Part shown: positions 24,300-32,460 of the stretch, in pieces | Numbering within the stretch: position 1 is the first letter of the stretch | Layout of the letters: every line of letters starts with the position of its first letter | Assembly (NCBI RefSeq): GCF_001006785.1 | Contig: NZ_CDHO01000003.1 | Location: 1,860,001-1,924,000, forward strand | Length of the DNA: 64,000 nucleotides | From: Hyphomicrobium_B sp001006785 | GTDB taxonomy: Bacteria > Pseudomonadota > Alphaproteobacteria > Rhizobiales > Hyphomicrobiaceae | Reading direction: 5' to 3' | Program-made: the position numbers and the translations under genes | The notes under the pieces: model-generated | Databases searched by the model: none | Told to the model about the DNA's origin: nothing | The model's input: only the letters and a program-made list of their open reading frames with translations

Positions 24300-25298
24300 T
24301 TACTCCACCGACGCTGCGAGGCGCGCGATGATGTGGTTGAGATCTTCGCCCTCGGCGCGCGCAGCAAACGTCAGCGCCATGCGGTGTTTCAGGATCGGTT
24401 CCGCGAGCGCGATGACGTCGTCCACGGATGGCGCGAGGCGTCCGTCGATCAAAGCCTTCGCACGAACCGCGAGCATCAAAGCCTGGCTGGCGCGCGGACC
24501 AGGACCCCAAGCGACGAAGCGATCGGTCTCCGCGTTCTCGCCGGTGCCGGGACGCGCCGAGCGCACGAGCTTCAGGATCGCTTCGACGACCTTGTCCGGA
24601 ACCGGAATCTGGCGGACCAGCCGCTGCGTCGCCATCAGATCCTGCGCCGAGATCACAGCTTCGACCTTCGCAGAGTCGGTGCCGGTGGTCGCATACAGCA
24701 TCCGCCGCTCGGCGTTGAGATCGGGATAGCCGACGTCGATTTGCAGAAGGAAACGGTCGAGCTGTGCTTCAGGCAGGGGATACGTGCCTTCCTGTTCCAG
24801 CGGGTTCTGCGTCGCGAGCACGTGGAACGGCGCGGGCGTGTCGTGACGCTGCCCGGCGACGGTGACGTGATGCTCCTGCATCGCCTGCAGCAGCGCCGAC
24901 TGCGTCTTCGGCGAAGCGCGGTTGATTTCGTCCGCCATCAGCAGCTGAGTGAAGATCGGTCCTTTGATGAAGCGGAACGAGCGCCCGCGTCCCGCTTCGT
25001 CTTCGAGCACTTCCGAACCGATGATATCCGACGGCATGAGGTCGGGTGTGAACTGAATGCGCTTCGCTTCGAGCCCGAGCACTTTGCCAAGCGTTTCGAC
25101 GAGTAGAGTCTTGGCGAGACCGGGCACGCCGATCAGCAGCGCATGCCCGCCCGACAAGATCGTGATCAGCGTCCGCTCGATGACCTGGTCCTGACCGAAG
25201 ATCACCGCGGCCGCAGCCTTGTGCGCACGCTGCACGCGTTCAGCCGCCGCTTCGAGCCGTGGCACGATATCGGTGTGAGTCTCGACGACATTACTCAT
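24300..25298 (-). CDS. moxR: MoxR-family AAA+ ATPase
   Basis: A 332-residue AAA+ ATPase of the MoxR type. Walker A is GVPGLAKT near residue 62, Walker B is LLMADEINRASPKTQ, sensor 1 is LATQNPLEQEGTYPLPEAQL and a sensor 2 Arg lies in the C-terminal helical lid (GPGPRASQALMLAVRAKALI). MoxR ATPases act as chaperones for assembly of enzyme complexes; in methylotrophs the founding member aids methanol dehydrogenase. ATG 25298 (MSNVVETHTDI) is preferred over an upstream start with non-coding-like sequence. It heads the leftward operon of moxR, DUF58, DUF4159, GATase-like and dehydrogenase-like genes. Confidence 0.93.
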   Translation of the reverse strand: MSNVVETHTDIVPRLEAAAERVQRAHKAAAAVIFGQDQVIERTLITILSGGHALLIGVPGLAKTLLVETLGKVLGLEAKRIQFTPDLMPSDIIGSEVLEDEAGRGRSFRFIKGPIFTQLLMADEINRASPKTQSALLQAMQEHHVTVAGQRHDTPAPFHVLATQNPLEQEGTYPLPEAQLDRFLLQIDVGYPDLNAERRMLYATTGTDSAKVEAVISAQDLMATQRLVRQIPVPDKVVEAILKLVRSARPGTGENAETDRFVAWGPGPRASQALMLAVRAKALIDGRLAPSVDDVIALAEPILKHRMALTFAARAEGEDLNHIIARLAASVE

Positions 25299-25507
25299 GG
25301 AATGAATGGCCTCGCTGGGCAGATCTCGTGCGGATTTCGCATACGGAAACAACGGGCCGAGCTTCGGCGTTCCCGGCAGCATCTTGAGCCTAGACGATCC
25401 CGCCCGGTCCTCCTAGGGTCAAGTGAATGTTACGTTAGGATAAGGTAGCAATTCGGCAGCCTTGAGCCGCGCGGCAGATATCGGATGAAACTCATGAGTT
25501 TGCCGCC

Positions 25508-26089
25508 ATGACGGAGACGTTCGCTTCCCCGTCTCAGGGACTGGATGCATTGCTTCGCGCGGCGAAGGAAGGCGGCGAGGCGGGAGCGCGACCGGTCGAC
25601 AAATGGAACCCGCCCTACTGCGGCAGCATCGGAATGAGCATTCGCCGTGACGGCGTTTGGCTTTACCAGGGCAGCCCGATCGGCCGCATCGCGCTGGTCA
25701 AGCTTTTCGCGAGCATTCTGAGAAAAGACGACGACGGCAAAACCTATCTCGTAACGCCGGCCGAGAAAATCGATGTCGATGTCGAGGACGCGCCGTTTCT
25801 TGCCGTCGAGTTGGCGGTGTCAGGTGAAGGACGCGATCGGGCGCTGACCTTCCGCACCAACGTCGACGATGTCGTGACGGTCGATGCCGCTCATCCGCTG
25901 CGCTTCCAAGTGAGCGAACCCGATAGCGGATTGAAGCCCTACGTGCTTGTGCGCGGCCGGCTCGAAGCCCTCTGCACGCGCGCCGTCTACATGGAACTCG
26001 TCTCGCTCGCCGAGGCGAACGACGATGACGGGGAAGCCGTCGGCGTATGGAGCGGCGGCGTCTGGTGGCCGCTCAGTGCCGGAGCCTGA
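25508..26089 (+). CDS. DUF1285 domain protein
   Basis: A 193-residue protein of the DUF1285 family. Typical features are VDKWNPPYCGSIGMSIRRDG and VWLYQGSPIGRIALVKLFAS, followed by YLVTPAEKIDVDVEDAPFLA. It is divergent from moxR, an arrangement I recall as common in Rhizobiales and a hint of a shared process. There is no signal peptide or membrane segment. The function is unknown. The ATG at 25508 gives the usual length. Confidence 0.88.
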   Translation: MTETFASPSQGLDALLRAAKEGGEAGARPVDKWNPPYCGSIGMSIRRDGVWLYQGSPIGRIALVKLFASILRKDDDGKTYLVTPAEKIDVDVEDAPFLAVELAVSGEGRDRALTFRTNVDDVVTVDAAHPLRFQVSEPDSGLKPYVLVRGRLEALCTRAVYMELVSLAEANDDDGEAVGVWSGGVWWPLSAGA

Positions 26090-26113
26090 AGCGCCGTCCT
26101 GCGCCGATAAACA

Positions 26114-26145
26114 AAATCCGCGACTGCCGGAGCAGGCGCGGATTT
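26114..26145 (-). terminator. Terminator hairpin between DUF1285 and cspA
   Basis: AAATCCGCG and CGCGGATTT form a 9-bp stem, extended inside by CTGC/GCAG. On the minus strand the stem is followed by TGTTTATC, 30 bases after the cspA stop. The two genes converge, so it may serve both. Confidence 0.7.
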
Positions 26146-26176
26146 CGTAAACTCGTATCTCGCGTCGATCTGGCGA

Positions 26177-26386
26177 TCAGACGGGACGAAGATTGTCGGC
26201 CGATGATTTGCCGCTACGGCGATCAGCCACGATTTCGAAGGAGATCTTCTGTCCTTCATTGAGACCGTTCAGCCCGGCGCGTTCGACTGCGCTGATGTGA
26301 ACGAACACATCATTGCCGCCGCCATCCGGCTGGATGAAGCCGAAGCCCTTTTGGCTGTTGAACCATTTCACGGTTCCTGTCTGCAT
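26177..26386 (-). CDS. cspA: Cold-shock protein (CspA family)
   Basis: A 69-residue single cold-shock domain protein that binds single-stranded RNA and DNA. RNP1 is KGFGFIQPDG and RNP2 is DVFVHISAVE, with the TVKWFN start. It acts as an RNA chaperone or antiterminator. ATG 26386 has AAGGA ten bases upstream. The open frame continues further upstream but is not conserved; that stretch is more likely the long 5' leader typical of csp mRNAs. Confidence 0.95.
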   Translation of the reverse strand: MQTGTVKWFNSQKGFGFIQPDGGGNDVFVHISAVERAGLNGLNEGQKISFEIVADRRSGKSSADNLRPV

Positions 26387-26662
26387 AAATAAAAATCCTT
26401 GTTCAACAAACATGCGCTCTGGCCCGGCGGATGCTGGGCAAGACGGTCGAGATTTTTTGGAAGTCCAGTTCAGGCGCGCACTTCGCAGCGAGGGCCAAGT
26501 CATCCAGCGAAGCTCGATCGCGCGCAGTATGGAAAAAAACACCTCCGGTTGCAAGCGAAGATACGGGGTATCCCGCAAACGGTCACAATTCCGGCACGCG
26601 GAACCGTCCGCCTGCCGGAAAAACAGCCATGTCCCTATAGCCTACGCTGGAAACTGGGAGCC

Positions 26663-27169
26663 TCAATCGCCCCCGGCGATTGACAATTGTTTTGCGAGCG
26701 CCGCTCCCGGAGTGAATTCTGGGCTGGTGCGCTTCAGCCAGTCCGCGACCTCTGCCAGACGGGCATTCGAGATATTTTCGCCAGCTTTAGCAACGCGGGT
26801 GACGAAAAACCCGTCGCCATTGCGCACCCCGATCCATTTGGCATCGTCTTCAGCCACATATTTCAGAAACGGCGATGGTCGTGCCGAATCGTCATTTCCA
26901 ACGGCAAAAGCCGCTTCGGCTGTATTCCACGTCGCCTTCTGGCAATTGCCGTCCCAGCCGAGGAATTCGAGCGAGCCTTGCGCCGCGCCCGTTGCCTTGC
27001 CGAACAGCGCAACCTTGAAATCGTCGCCGAGCCAACGAACCGTCACGTGATTGCCGTCGCAAGTCTTGAGGTGAACCTTGTTGTCTTCGAACGCTTGCGG
27101 ATTTGCCATCGCCGGCGACACGCTGAGCGCCGCCAGAACCATCGGTGCCGCCCACGAAATAACGCGCAT
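26663..27169 (-). CDS. Exported protein of unknown function
   Basis: A 168-residue protein starting MRVISWAAPMVLAALSVSPA, a signal peptide ending near AMA-NPQ. The mature domain has strands such as HVTVRWLGDDFKVALFGKAT and a Cys pair (KTCDGN, GNCQKA) that may form a disulfide. No family is recognised. It is probably periplasmic. The gene is divergent from the histidine kinase at 27369, with about 200 bases between. Confidence 0.7.
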   Translation of the reverse strand: MRVISWAAPMVLAALSVSPAMANPQAFEDNKVHLKTCDGNHVTVRWLGDDFKVALFGKATGAAQGSLEFLGWDGNCQKATWNTAEAAFAVGNDDSARPSPFLKYVAEDDAKWIGVRNGDGFFVTRVAKAGENISNARLAEVADWLKRTSPEFTPGAALAKQLSIAGGD

Positions 27170-27368
27170 ATGATTTCTCCATCGCAGTGTTGCAGCCATG
27201 TTTGGCGCACCGCGCGCGATGATCAAGACGATCCAAGATAAAATGCTGAAATCTAACGTGAATGTGATTGCGCGTGCGCGCTCAACGGCATCCAGCGCGT
27301 TCTATTTTTCGGGAAAGTTTTGCAATGCCTTCCGTGAACCGCGCGGACTTCTTGCGCGTTGTCGCTAA

Positions 27369-28382
27369 ATGCGCGGATGGATCGGCGGTCTTCACTCTGT
27401 CACCCTGACAGCCCGAAAAATACCGGTGGCAATTCGCTACCTGCTCACCGTTTGTGTGGTCCTCGCGGTGATGTGGGCGTGGACCCACACCGGTCACGAC
27501 GCGCAACGCTATCCCTACCTGATCTTCCTCCCGGTAATTTTTGCATGCGGCGCGATATTCGATCGCGGCAACGGCTTTCTCGCCACCATTCTGAGCGCGA
27601 CGATCGTCGATTATTTTATGCAGCGGCCGGTCGGCTCGTTGGCCGTTGCTGACGGCGACGATCTGATCGCGCTCGCGCTTTTCATCGCCGTCGGATTCTC
27701 CATGGCGTTCGTCGTGGAAGCCCTGCATGTCGGCCTGGTCGACCTGTCGATCGAGCATCAGCGCGTGCAGGCGGCAGTCCGCGATCGCGAGGTGTTGCTA
27801 GAGGAACTCTCGCATCGGACGCGCAACGATCTCGCAAACGTCATAACGCTTCTGAATATGCAAGCGCGTTCGGCGGACGGTGTTGCGCGCGAGGCAATGA
27901 TCTCGGCAGCCGACCGGGTCCAGGCAATCGCCCGCGTCCACCGCCGCTTTCAGATCCATAACCATCGCGTCGTCGTCGATACCAAATCCTACATCGGCGA
28001 ACTGTGTGACGATCTCAAACTATCGCGTTTGGCATCGCGCCCGATCGCCCTGCATTGCGAATCGGAAAGCCATTTGATCAGCATCGAGAAGGCGGTGCCT
28101 CTAGGATTGATCGTCAACGAATGCGTGACGAACGCGACCAAGCATGCCTTTCCCGACGAACGCCCCGGCACAATTTCTGTGCGCTTGATCCGCGTCGGCG
28201 ATACGTACACGCTGACGATCACCGACAACGGCATCGGAACCAAGGCCCATGTCGCCCACGCCGGGACAGGAAGCCGGCTGATCCAGATGCTGGCGGCGCA
28301 GCTCGGAAGCACGATTGAGATCGAGCCACGCTCGCCCGGCACCGCTGTCATCGTCACGATTCCGGTTAAGTCGGCCAAATGA
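27369..28382 (+). CDS. Membrane histidine kinase (DUF4118 + HisKA_2)
   Basis: A 337-residue sensor kinase. Four membrane helices (about residues 20-125, e.g. AIRYLLTVCVVLAVMWAW and ALALFIAVGFSMAFVVEAL) form a DUF4118 sensor. The HisKA_2 box is VLLEELSHRTRNDLANVITL, with the phospho-acceptor His near residue 145. The ATPase domain has an N box (LIVNECVTNATKHAF) and a G1 box (ITDNGIGTKA). Kinases of this class often feed the PhyR/NepR/EcfG stress response in alphaproteobacteria. No response regulator lies beside it, so the partner is unknown. Length fits the class. Confidence 0.9.
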   Translation: MRGWIGGLHSVTLTARKIPVAIRYLLTVCVVLAVMWAWTHTGHDAQRYPYLIFLPVIFACGAIFDRGNGFLATILSATIVDYFMQRPVGSLAVADGDDLIALALFIAVGFSMAFVVEALHVGLVDLSIEHQRVQAAVRDREVLLEELSHRTRNDLANVITLLNMQARSADGVAREAMISAADRVQAIARVHRRFQIHNHRVVVDTKSYIGELCDDLKLSRLASRPIALHCESESHLISIEKAVPLGLIVNECVTNATKHAFPDERPGTISVRLIRVGDTYTLTITDNGIGTKAHVAHAGTGSRLIQMLAAQLGSTIEIEPRSPGTAVIVTIPVKSAK

Positions 28383-28404
28383 GAAACGCGGTCGTCCAAC
28401 AATT

Positions 28405-28734
28405 TTACCGGTCGGCGATGACGTGCACAGTCCCTGTCATATCTGGATGGAAACGGCAGAAATATTTCGTTGTCCCGGCATGATCGAACCGCAGCCGCGC
28501 CGAGCGGCTTTCGGCAACCACGACATCCCACGAGCCGTCGTCGGCGGTTGCGGTGTGGTCGATGAAGTCGCCGTTCACCCACTCGATCGTATCGCCCTCC
28601 CGGATCGTGATCTCGGCGGGCGAGAAGGCGAGGCCGGTGATTTTGACTTTTACGACCTCGCCCGCAATCCCGAAGCGAGCGCTCATGATCTGCAGCGCCA
28701 CGAGCAGGGCGGCGCACTGAAATGCGGTTCGCAT
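28405..28734 (-). CDS. Cupredoxin (amicyanin/pseudoazurin-like blue copper protein)
   Basis: A 109-residue exported protein: signal peptide MRTAFQCAALLVALQIMSA, then a beta-sandwich (VKVKITGLAFSPAEITIREG, DTIEWVNGDFIDHTATADDG). The type 1 copper ligands are visible: His in DHTAT, Cys and His in YFCRFH, and Met in PDMTG. It should carry electrons in the periplasm or bind copper. The start, ATG 28734, lies ten bases after the DUF4142 stop, so the two genes are probably co-transcribed from the ECF-type promoter at 29319-29347. Confidence 0.92.
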   Translation of the reverse strand: MRTAFQCAALLVALQIMSARFGIAGEVVKVKITGLAFSPAEITIREGDTIEWVNGDFIDHTATADDGSWDVVVAESRSARLRFDHAGTTKYFCRFHPDMTGTVHVIADR

Positions 28735-28744
28735 CGGAGAGTTC

Positions 28745-29269
28745 CTATTTGAGCGTGCTGGCGAGATGCTCAGCATGCGCGAGATGACCCTGGAAAATCT
28801 TGAGGCCCGTTTGCAGAAGTCCCTTCAACTCGCTGTTTGACGATGAGGGGATGAGCGTCGTTTCGAGCGCGCCGTCGACGGTCTTGTGGAAGGCAACTTC
28901 GTTCTCGACGTAGGCTTTGTCGAACGCGGCGCCGGACAGCTTGCTCAACTCGTCGTGCTTTTGCGCGGCCTGCTCGGAAAGAGCTTTGCTTGTACCGTTG
29001 TCTTCGGGCGTGACGTTGAGCTTCTTGACCAAAGCCAGCGCCTTGTCGTTGACCGCCTTGTGATCGCGAACCATGTCGCTCGCGAAGGCGCGAACCGCTT
29101 TGTTCTGCGATTTTTCAAGCGCGAGCTGACCGGCCTTCACATCGATATCGCCCGCCGTATAGGCGATGTGCGCGATCTGCGGATCACTCGGCTGATCGGC
29201 CGCGAATGCCGGTAACGCCAACGCCGAGAGCGTGACTGCTACGGCGAAACTCGTCGGGAAATGACGCAT
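28745..29269 (-). CDS. DUF4142 exported helical protein
   Basis: A 174-residue exported protein with signal peptide FAVAVTLSALALPAFAA. A DUF4142 four-helix bundle follows, related to ferritin-like folds: DIDVKAGQLALEKSQNKAV, RAFASDMVRDHKAVNDKALA and GHLAHAEHLASTLK. The family is common in stress regulons of alphaproteobacteria; its biochemical role is not settled. It lies between an ECF sigma gene and a cupredoxin gene, all on the minus strand, and is preceded by a promoter-like motif shared with the sigma gene. Confidence 0.9.
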   Translation of the reverse strand: MRHFPTSFAVAVTLSALALPAFAADQPSDPQIAHIAYTAGDIDVKAGQLALEKSQNKAVRAFASDMVRDHKAVNDKALALVKKLNVTPEDNGTSKALSEQAAQKHDELSKLSGAAFDKAYVENEVAFHKTVDGALETTLIPSSSNSELKGLLQTGLKIFQGHLAHAEHLASTLK

Positions 29270-29318
29270 TGAATTGCCTCCGTGTTGCGAGCCCTGCGGG
29301 CTCTCTGTCTCACGAAGG

Positions 29319-29347
29319 ATTGGATGGCGCGGCGCGCGAAACGTTCC
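29319..29347 (-). promoter_or_regulatory. Predicted ECF promoter for DUF4142-cupredoxin
   Basis: On the minus strand the sequence is GGAAC, 16 bases, then CATCCAAT, ending about 50 bases upstream of the DUF4142 ATG. The same two blocks with the same spacing precede the ECF sigma gene itself (30071-30099). The -35 block matches the GGAAC typical of ECF sigma factors. Confidence 0.65.
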
Positions 29348-29353
29348 CGATGA

Positions 29354-30040
29354 TCAGCGTTGGCTCAAGCGCGATACGACGGCATTCGTCAAACGCTCGC
29401 ATCGCTTGCCATCGAACGGGAAGACATCGCTGAAGAACGAGCCGATATGTTCTTCGAGTGACGACTTGAGAAGTTTGCGTGCCCTGTGCAGGCGCGTCTT
29501 CACCGTCTCCGGCTTGATGCCGTAAAGCTCCGCCGTCTCGTCGATGCTCAGCCCTTCGATGGCACGCGCAATGAGAACGGTACGGAATTCTTCCGGGAGC
29601 TCATCGATCGCCCTCTCCAGAAGACGGCAGATTTCATGCTGCGAAGTGGCGCGCTCAGGGTCCACGATCGTTTGTCCAGAGAGAGGAAAGGGAATGATGT
29701 CTGCGATCCGTTCCGGCGGCAGATCGAAGTGCGACGCAGGCTGATCAACGCGCCGTCGCGCCCGTTGCAAGGCTTCGTTCAGAACGATGCGCGTCAGCCA
29801 CGTTGTCAGGCTCGACTCTCCGCGAAAATCGGCAATCGCCGAAAAGGCACGGAAGTAGGCCTCCTGCAGTACGTCTTCGGCTTCGCTGTCATCGCGGACG
29901 ATACTGCGCGCGACACGATAAAGACGCCGGTTATGCTCTTGAATAATCGCGCGGATCGCCGCCTCATCCCGCTGCGATGCGCGCCGAACGAGATCGGCTT
30001 CCGCCGATCGCTGTGTGCTGTTCAGCACCGATTGACCCAT
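29354..30040 (-). CDS. ECF RNA polymerase sigma factor
   Basis: A 228-residue ECF sigma factor. Region 2 is near residues 20-90 (RRLYRVARSIVRDDSEAEDV, LQEAYFRAF) and region 4 near 135-190 (LPEEFRTVLIARAIEGLSID, YGIKPETVKTRLHRARKLLK). A 40-residue C-terminal extension ends with FPFDGKRCERLTNAVVSRLS, containing a lone Cys. ATG 30040 (MGQSVLNS) is chosen because upstream sequence is Arg-rich and contains the predicted promoter. No anti-sigma gene is next to it, so control may act through the promoter, the extension or a distant partner. Likely targets are itself, DUF4142 and the cupredoxin. Confidence 0.93.
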   Translation of the reverse strand: MGQSVLNSTQRSAEADLVRRASQRDEAAIRAIIQEHNRRLYRVARSIVRDDSEAEDVLQEAYFRAFSAIADFRGESSLTTWLTRIVLNEALQRARRRVDQPASHFDLPPERIADIIPFPLSGQTIVDPERATSQHEICRLLERAIDELPEEFRTVLIARAIEGLSIDETAELYGIKPETVKTRLHRARKLLKSSLEEHIGSFFSDVFPFDGKRCERLTNAVVSRLSQR

Positions 30041-30070
30041 GCCCGCATTCCTTTCCGAAGCGCCGAGCCT

Positions 30071-30099
30071 ATTGGATGTACGCTTCCGAAAAAGGTTCC
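30071..30099 (-). promoter_or_regulatory. Predicted autoregulatory ECF promoter of the sigma gene
   Basis: Minus strand: GGAAC, 16 bases, CATCCAAT, about 30 bases upstream of the sigma factor ATG. It is identical in both blocks and in spacing to the promoter-like site at 29319-29347, while the spacers differ. This is what autoregulation by the encoded sigma factor predicts. Confidence 0.65.
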
Positions 30100-30164
30100 T
30101 GAGAGGCGCGAACGCCAATCCTTAATGGATTGCCATAAGCGTTGCGCGCCGGAAATCTGTGGTC

Positions 30165-30452
30165 TCAGTGAACGCGCAATTCGGTGCCGATCAGCCGGAC
30201 TTCCGCGGGGCGAATAAGCTCGGAGTGTGCGACGGTCACCTTGAAAAGTTTACCATCGAGCGTCGCGGTCCAGAAATCGAGAAACGATTTGAGCTTCGGG
30301 AAGCGCGGGGCAAGATCGTATTCTTGCCAGATATAGCTCTGCAGGAGCGATGGATGATCCGGAAGACGATAGAGAATTTCGGCAGTCGTCAGGCTGAACC
30401 CGGCAAGCTGAGCCTTAAGGCCGCCGGCATTAGAAACTTCCTTGTTGGTCAC
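30165..30452 (-). CDS. Usg family protein
   Basis: A 95-residue protein of the Usg family, found mainly in alphaproteobacteria and named for its position upstream of tryptophan genes in some species. Recognisable segments are LAGFSLTTAEILYRLPDHPS, LLQSYIWQEYDLAPRFPKLK and FLDFWTATLDGKLFKVTVAH. The biochemical role is unknown. GTG 30452 is the start because GGGAG lies seven bases upstream and the family begins just before SLTTAEI. An upstream extension of the open frame is Arg/Ser-rich noise. No trp gene is nearby. Confidence 0.88.
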   Translation of the reverse strand: MTNKEVSNAGGLKAQLAGFSLTTAEILYRLPDHPSLLQSYIWQEYDLAPRFPKLKSFLDFWTATLDGKLFKVTVAHSELIRPAEVRLIGTELRVH

Positions 30453-30607
30453 TGGCAATCTCCCTTCGATAAGAGTGATTGGCGCCCTCCCCGGAACAAC
30501 GATGATCAGTTGAGATTCGTTCAATGTCCAGACGAATGACAAAGCGCTAAGCGTATTAGCAAAGCACGCAGACGAGTGCTCAATCCGCCTGTGATTTGAA
30601 TGTTTGC

Positions 30608-31243
30608 ATGATGCTCGAGACCGCGCTGAAAAGTTTGACGACGTTCTTCGCCACGATCGGACCGGTCGAGGCTGCGGTCTTGTTCGCGACGCTGACACCG
30701 AAGATGCCGCGCGCGGAACGTCAGGCGATCGCCATACGCGCGACACTGATCGCATCCGCGATCCTCGCGTTCTTCACCGTGCTCGGAAGTCCGATCCTCG
30801 CGCAGCTCGGCGTTTCCGTTGCCGCGTTGCAGACGGCCGGCGGCATCATCCTGTTGATGATCGCCATCGACATGATCTTCGCGCGGCCGGGCGGCGCGAT
30901 CAAACTGACGCCGCCAGAAGGTGCCGAAGCGCAGACGCGCGAGGACGTCGCCGTGTTTCCGCTCGCAACACCGTTGCTCGCTGGGCCGGGTGCGATGAGC
31001 GCCGGAATTCTGCTCGCTGCAAACGCGAGCGACGAACCGTTCGGCTTGGCGATCGTCGTTGCATCGCTCGCGTGCGTGATGATCGCGACGCTTGCGCTGC
31101 TGCTTCTCGCGCAAGAGCTGAACCGCGTGATGGGGATCACCGCGCAACGCGTTCTCATTCGCGTGTTCGGAATTCTGCTTGCCGCCCTCGCCGTGCAGGC
31201 GCTGTTCAACGGCATCAAGGATTCCGGCCTAATTGCCGGATAG
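30608..31243 (+). CDS. MarC family integral membrane protein
   Basis: A 211-residue protein with about six membrane helices, matching the MarC/YhgN family. Typical segments are SLTTFFATIGPVEAAVLFAT, ASAILAFFTVLGSPILAQLG, FPLATPLLAGPGAMSAGILL and VLIRVFGILLAALAVQALFN. The repeated small-residue motif near LLAGPGAMSAG is the most conserved part of the family. The function is unsettled; MarC was once linked to multiple antibiotic resistance but that was withdrawn. Two adjacent ATGs (30608, 30611) are possible; no strong Shine-Dalgarno sequence is seen. Confidence 0.9.
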   Translation: MMLETALKSLTTFFATIGPVEAAVLFATLTPKMPRAERQAIAIRATLIASAILAFFTVLGSPILAQLGVSVAALQTAGGIILLMIAIDMIFARPGGAIKLTPPEGAEAQTREDVAVFPLATPLLAGPGAMSAGILLAANASDEPFGLAIVVASLACVMIATLALLLLAQELNRVMGITAQRVLIRVFGILLAALAVQALFNGIKDSGLIAG

Positions 31244-31386
31244 GGAATTTCGTAGTCAGCATCCTGAAAAACTGCTGCGATCGGCTGCTTTTGAATGCCC
31301 GTTAGCGCCTCTTTAACGCATCAATGTTTCAATCCGGGACAATGAATTCGGTTTAGTTGCGTTCTTGTAGCGTTGAAAGCGTGAAT

Positions 31387-31800
31387 ATGTATGCGTTTGC
31401 TGCGGGCCGGTCGCCGGCTGGAGTCGCTCGTGCGGCGATCGTGCCGCTGCTTATTGCAGCGGCAGCTTTAGGCGAGGCCGGATGCGCCACGGACAATAAC
31501 GCGTACTATTCGGGCGCGCCGGCCAACGTCACATACGTCCGCCAAGCATCGGCGGCGACCGAAATGGAAGACGACGGCTTGCCCTCGCAGGCGCCGCCGT
31601 CGGCCAATATCCGTCAGTTGCCTGACGATCCGTCCGAGCCCTATAGCCGCAACTACGGCGGACCGAACCCGGCGGCGATCGAGAGAAAGCCGCTCGACAA
31701 ATCGGCAGCCGCACCGTTGCCCGCGCAGGCTGCGATCCCCGCCGACCTGCCTCCCGCGTTCCGCCGTCAGCTTGCGATGGCCGGCTACGCCACCGAGTAA
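31387..31800 (+). CDS. Probable small lipoprotein, unknown function
   Basis: A 137-residue protein. An N-terminal hydrophobic stretch (AAIVPLLIAAAALGEAGC) ends in a lipobox-like LGEAGC, so Cys may be lipidated and the protein anchored to a membrane. The rest is low-complexity, Pro/Ala/Asp-rich (APPSANIRQLPDDPSEPYSR), with a conserved-looking end (PADLPPAFRRQLAMAGYATE). The start is ATG 31387, with GAAAG eight bases upstream; TTG or GTG starts slightly upstream are possible. No family is recognised. Confidence 0.6.
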   Translation: MYAFAAGRSPAGVARAAIVPLLIAAAALGEAGCATDNNAYYSGAPANVTYVRQASAATEMEDDGLPSQAPPSANIRQLPDDPSEPYSRNYGGPNPAAIERKPLDKSAAAPLPAQAAIPADLPPAFRRQLAMAGYATE

Positions 31801-31850
31801 GGCGAGCGGAAGGCATCGCGAACCGATCTTCGCCGTGATATGCGGGCGCT

Positions 31851-32387
31851 ATGTCCACACGCATTGCCATCGTCCGCTATCTTGACGTTGCGAGAACGTC
31901 TGAGCTCGACGCTGCGATCGACACGATCTTTTTCGAAGCGAGCAATACGAAATCGTTCGAGAGCGAAGCCACGCGGACGGCTTTCCGCGAGCGCTGGCTC
32001 GGGCGCTACCTTCGGGTTGATCCGCAGTTCGCCTATCTGGCGATAACAACGTCAGGCGACGTTGTAGGGTATCTCGTCGGCACCATAGAAGACCCCGCAT
32101 CCAGCAAAGTTCAGGACACCGCTATCACCGCGTTTCGCGACGTGACGCAGCGCTACCCCGCGCATCTGCACGTGAACATCGCGCCCGACCATCGCGGCTC
32201 CGGCATTGGCGGACGGTTGATCGACGCGTTCATCGCTGACGCACAGCGGGCAGGCGCTTCCGGCGTCCACGTCATCACGAGCGCGGCTTCGCCGAATGTT
32301 CGCTTCTACAATCGTAATGGTTTTTGCGAAGTTGCGCGCGGCGGACCTGCCGGCGCGCTCGTCTGTTTGGCGCGCGCATTGGGCTAA
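31851..32387 (+). CDS. GNAT family N-acetyltransferase
   Basis: A 178-residue acetyltransferase. The acetyl-CoA signature is VNIAPDHRGSGIGGRLIDAF (R/Q-x-x-G-x-G near residues 118-124), followed by GVHVITSAASPNVRFYNRNG, the family's C-terminal NxxxxxFYxxxGF block. The N-terminal part (RYLDVARTSELDAAIDTIFF) gives no hint of substrate. It is cytoplasmic. It lies 50 bases after the small lipoprotein gene and converges with the second bactofilin gene. Confidence 0.88.
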   Translation: MSTRIAIVRYLDVARTSELDAAIDTIFFEASNTKSFESEATRTAFRERWLGRYLRVDPQFAYLAITTSGDVVGYLVGTIEDPASSKVQDTAITAFRDVTQRYPAHLHVNIAPDHRGSGIGGRLIDAFIADAQRAGASGVHVITSAASPNVRFYNRNGFCEVARGGPAGALVCLARALG

Positions 32388-32393
32388 AAGCGT

Positions 32394-32424
32394 CCGGCCG
32401 TCGAATTCCAAGAGAGACGGCCGG
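32394..32424 (-). terminator. Hairpin between GNAT and bactofilin genes
   Basis: CCGGCCGTC and GACGGCCGG form a 9-bp stem with a 13-base loop. On the minus strand ACGCTTTTAG follows. It begins about 37 bases after the bactofilin stop and seven bases after the convergent GNAT stop. The T run is short, so this is a moderate terminator call. Confidence 0.45.
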
Positions 32425-32460
32425 AGAGTTGCACGACGCTAGGGATGGGAATTTGCGCGC

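Noticed and set aside
30110..30140. AATCC-ATTAA-GGATT inverted repeat upstream of the ECF sigma gene as an operator
   Set aside because: Five-base arms are expected by chance; the GGAAC/CATCC promoter nearby is better supported.
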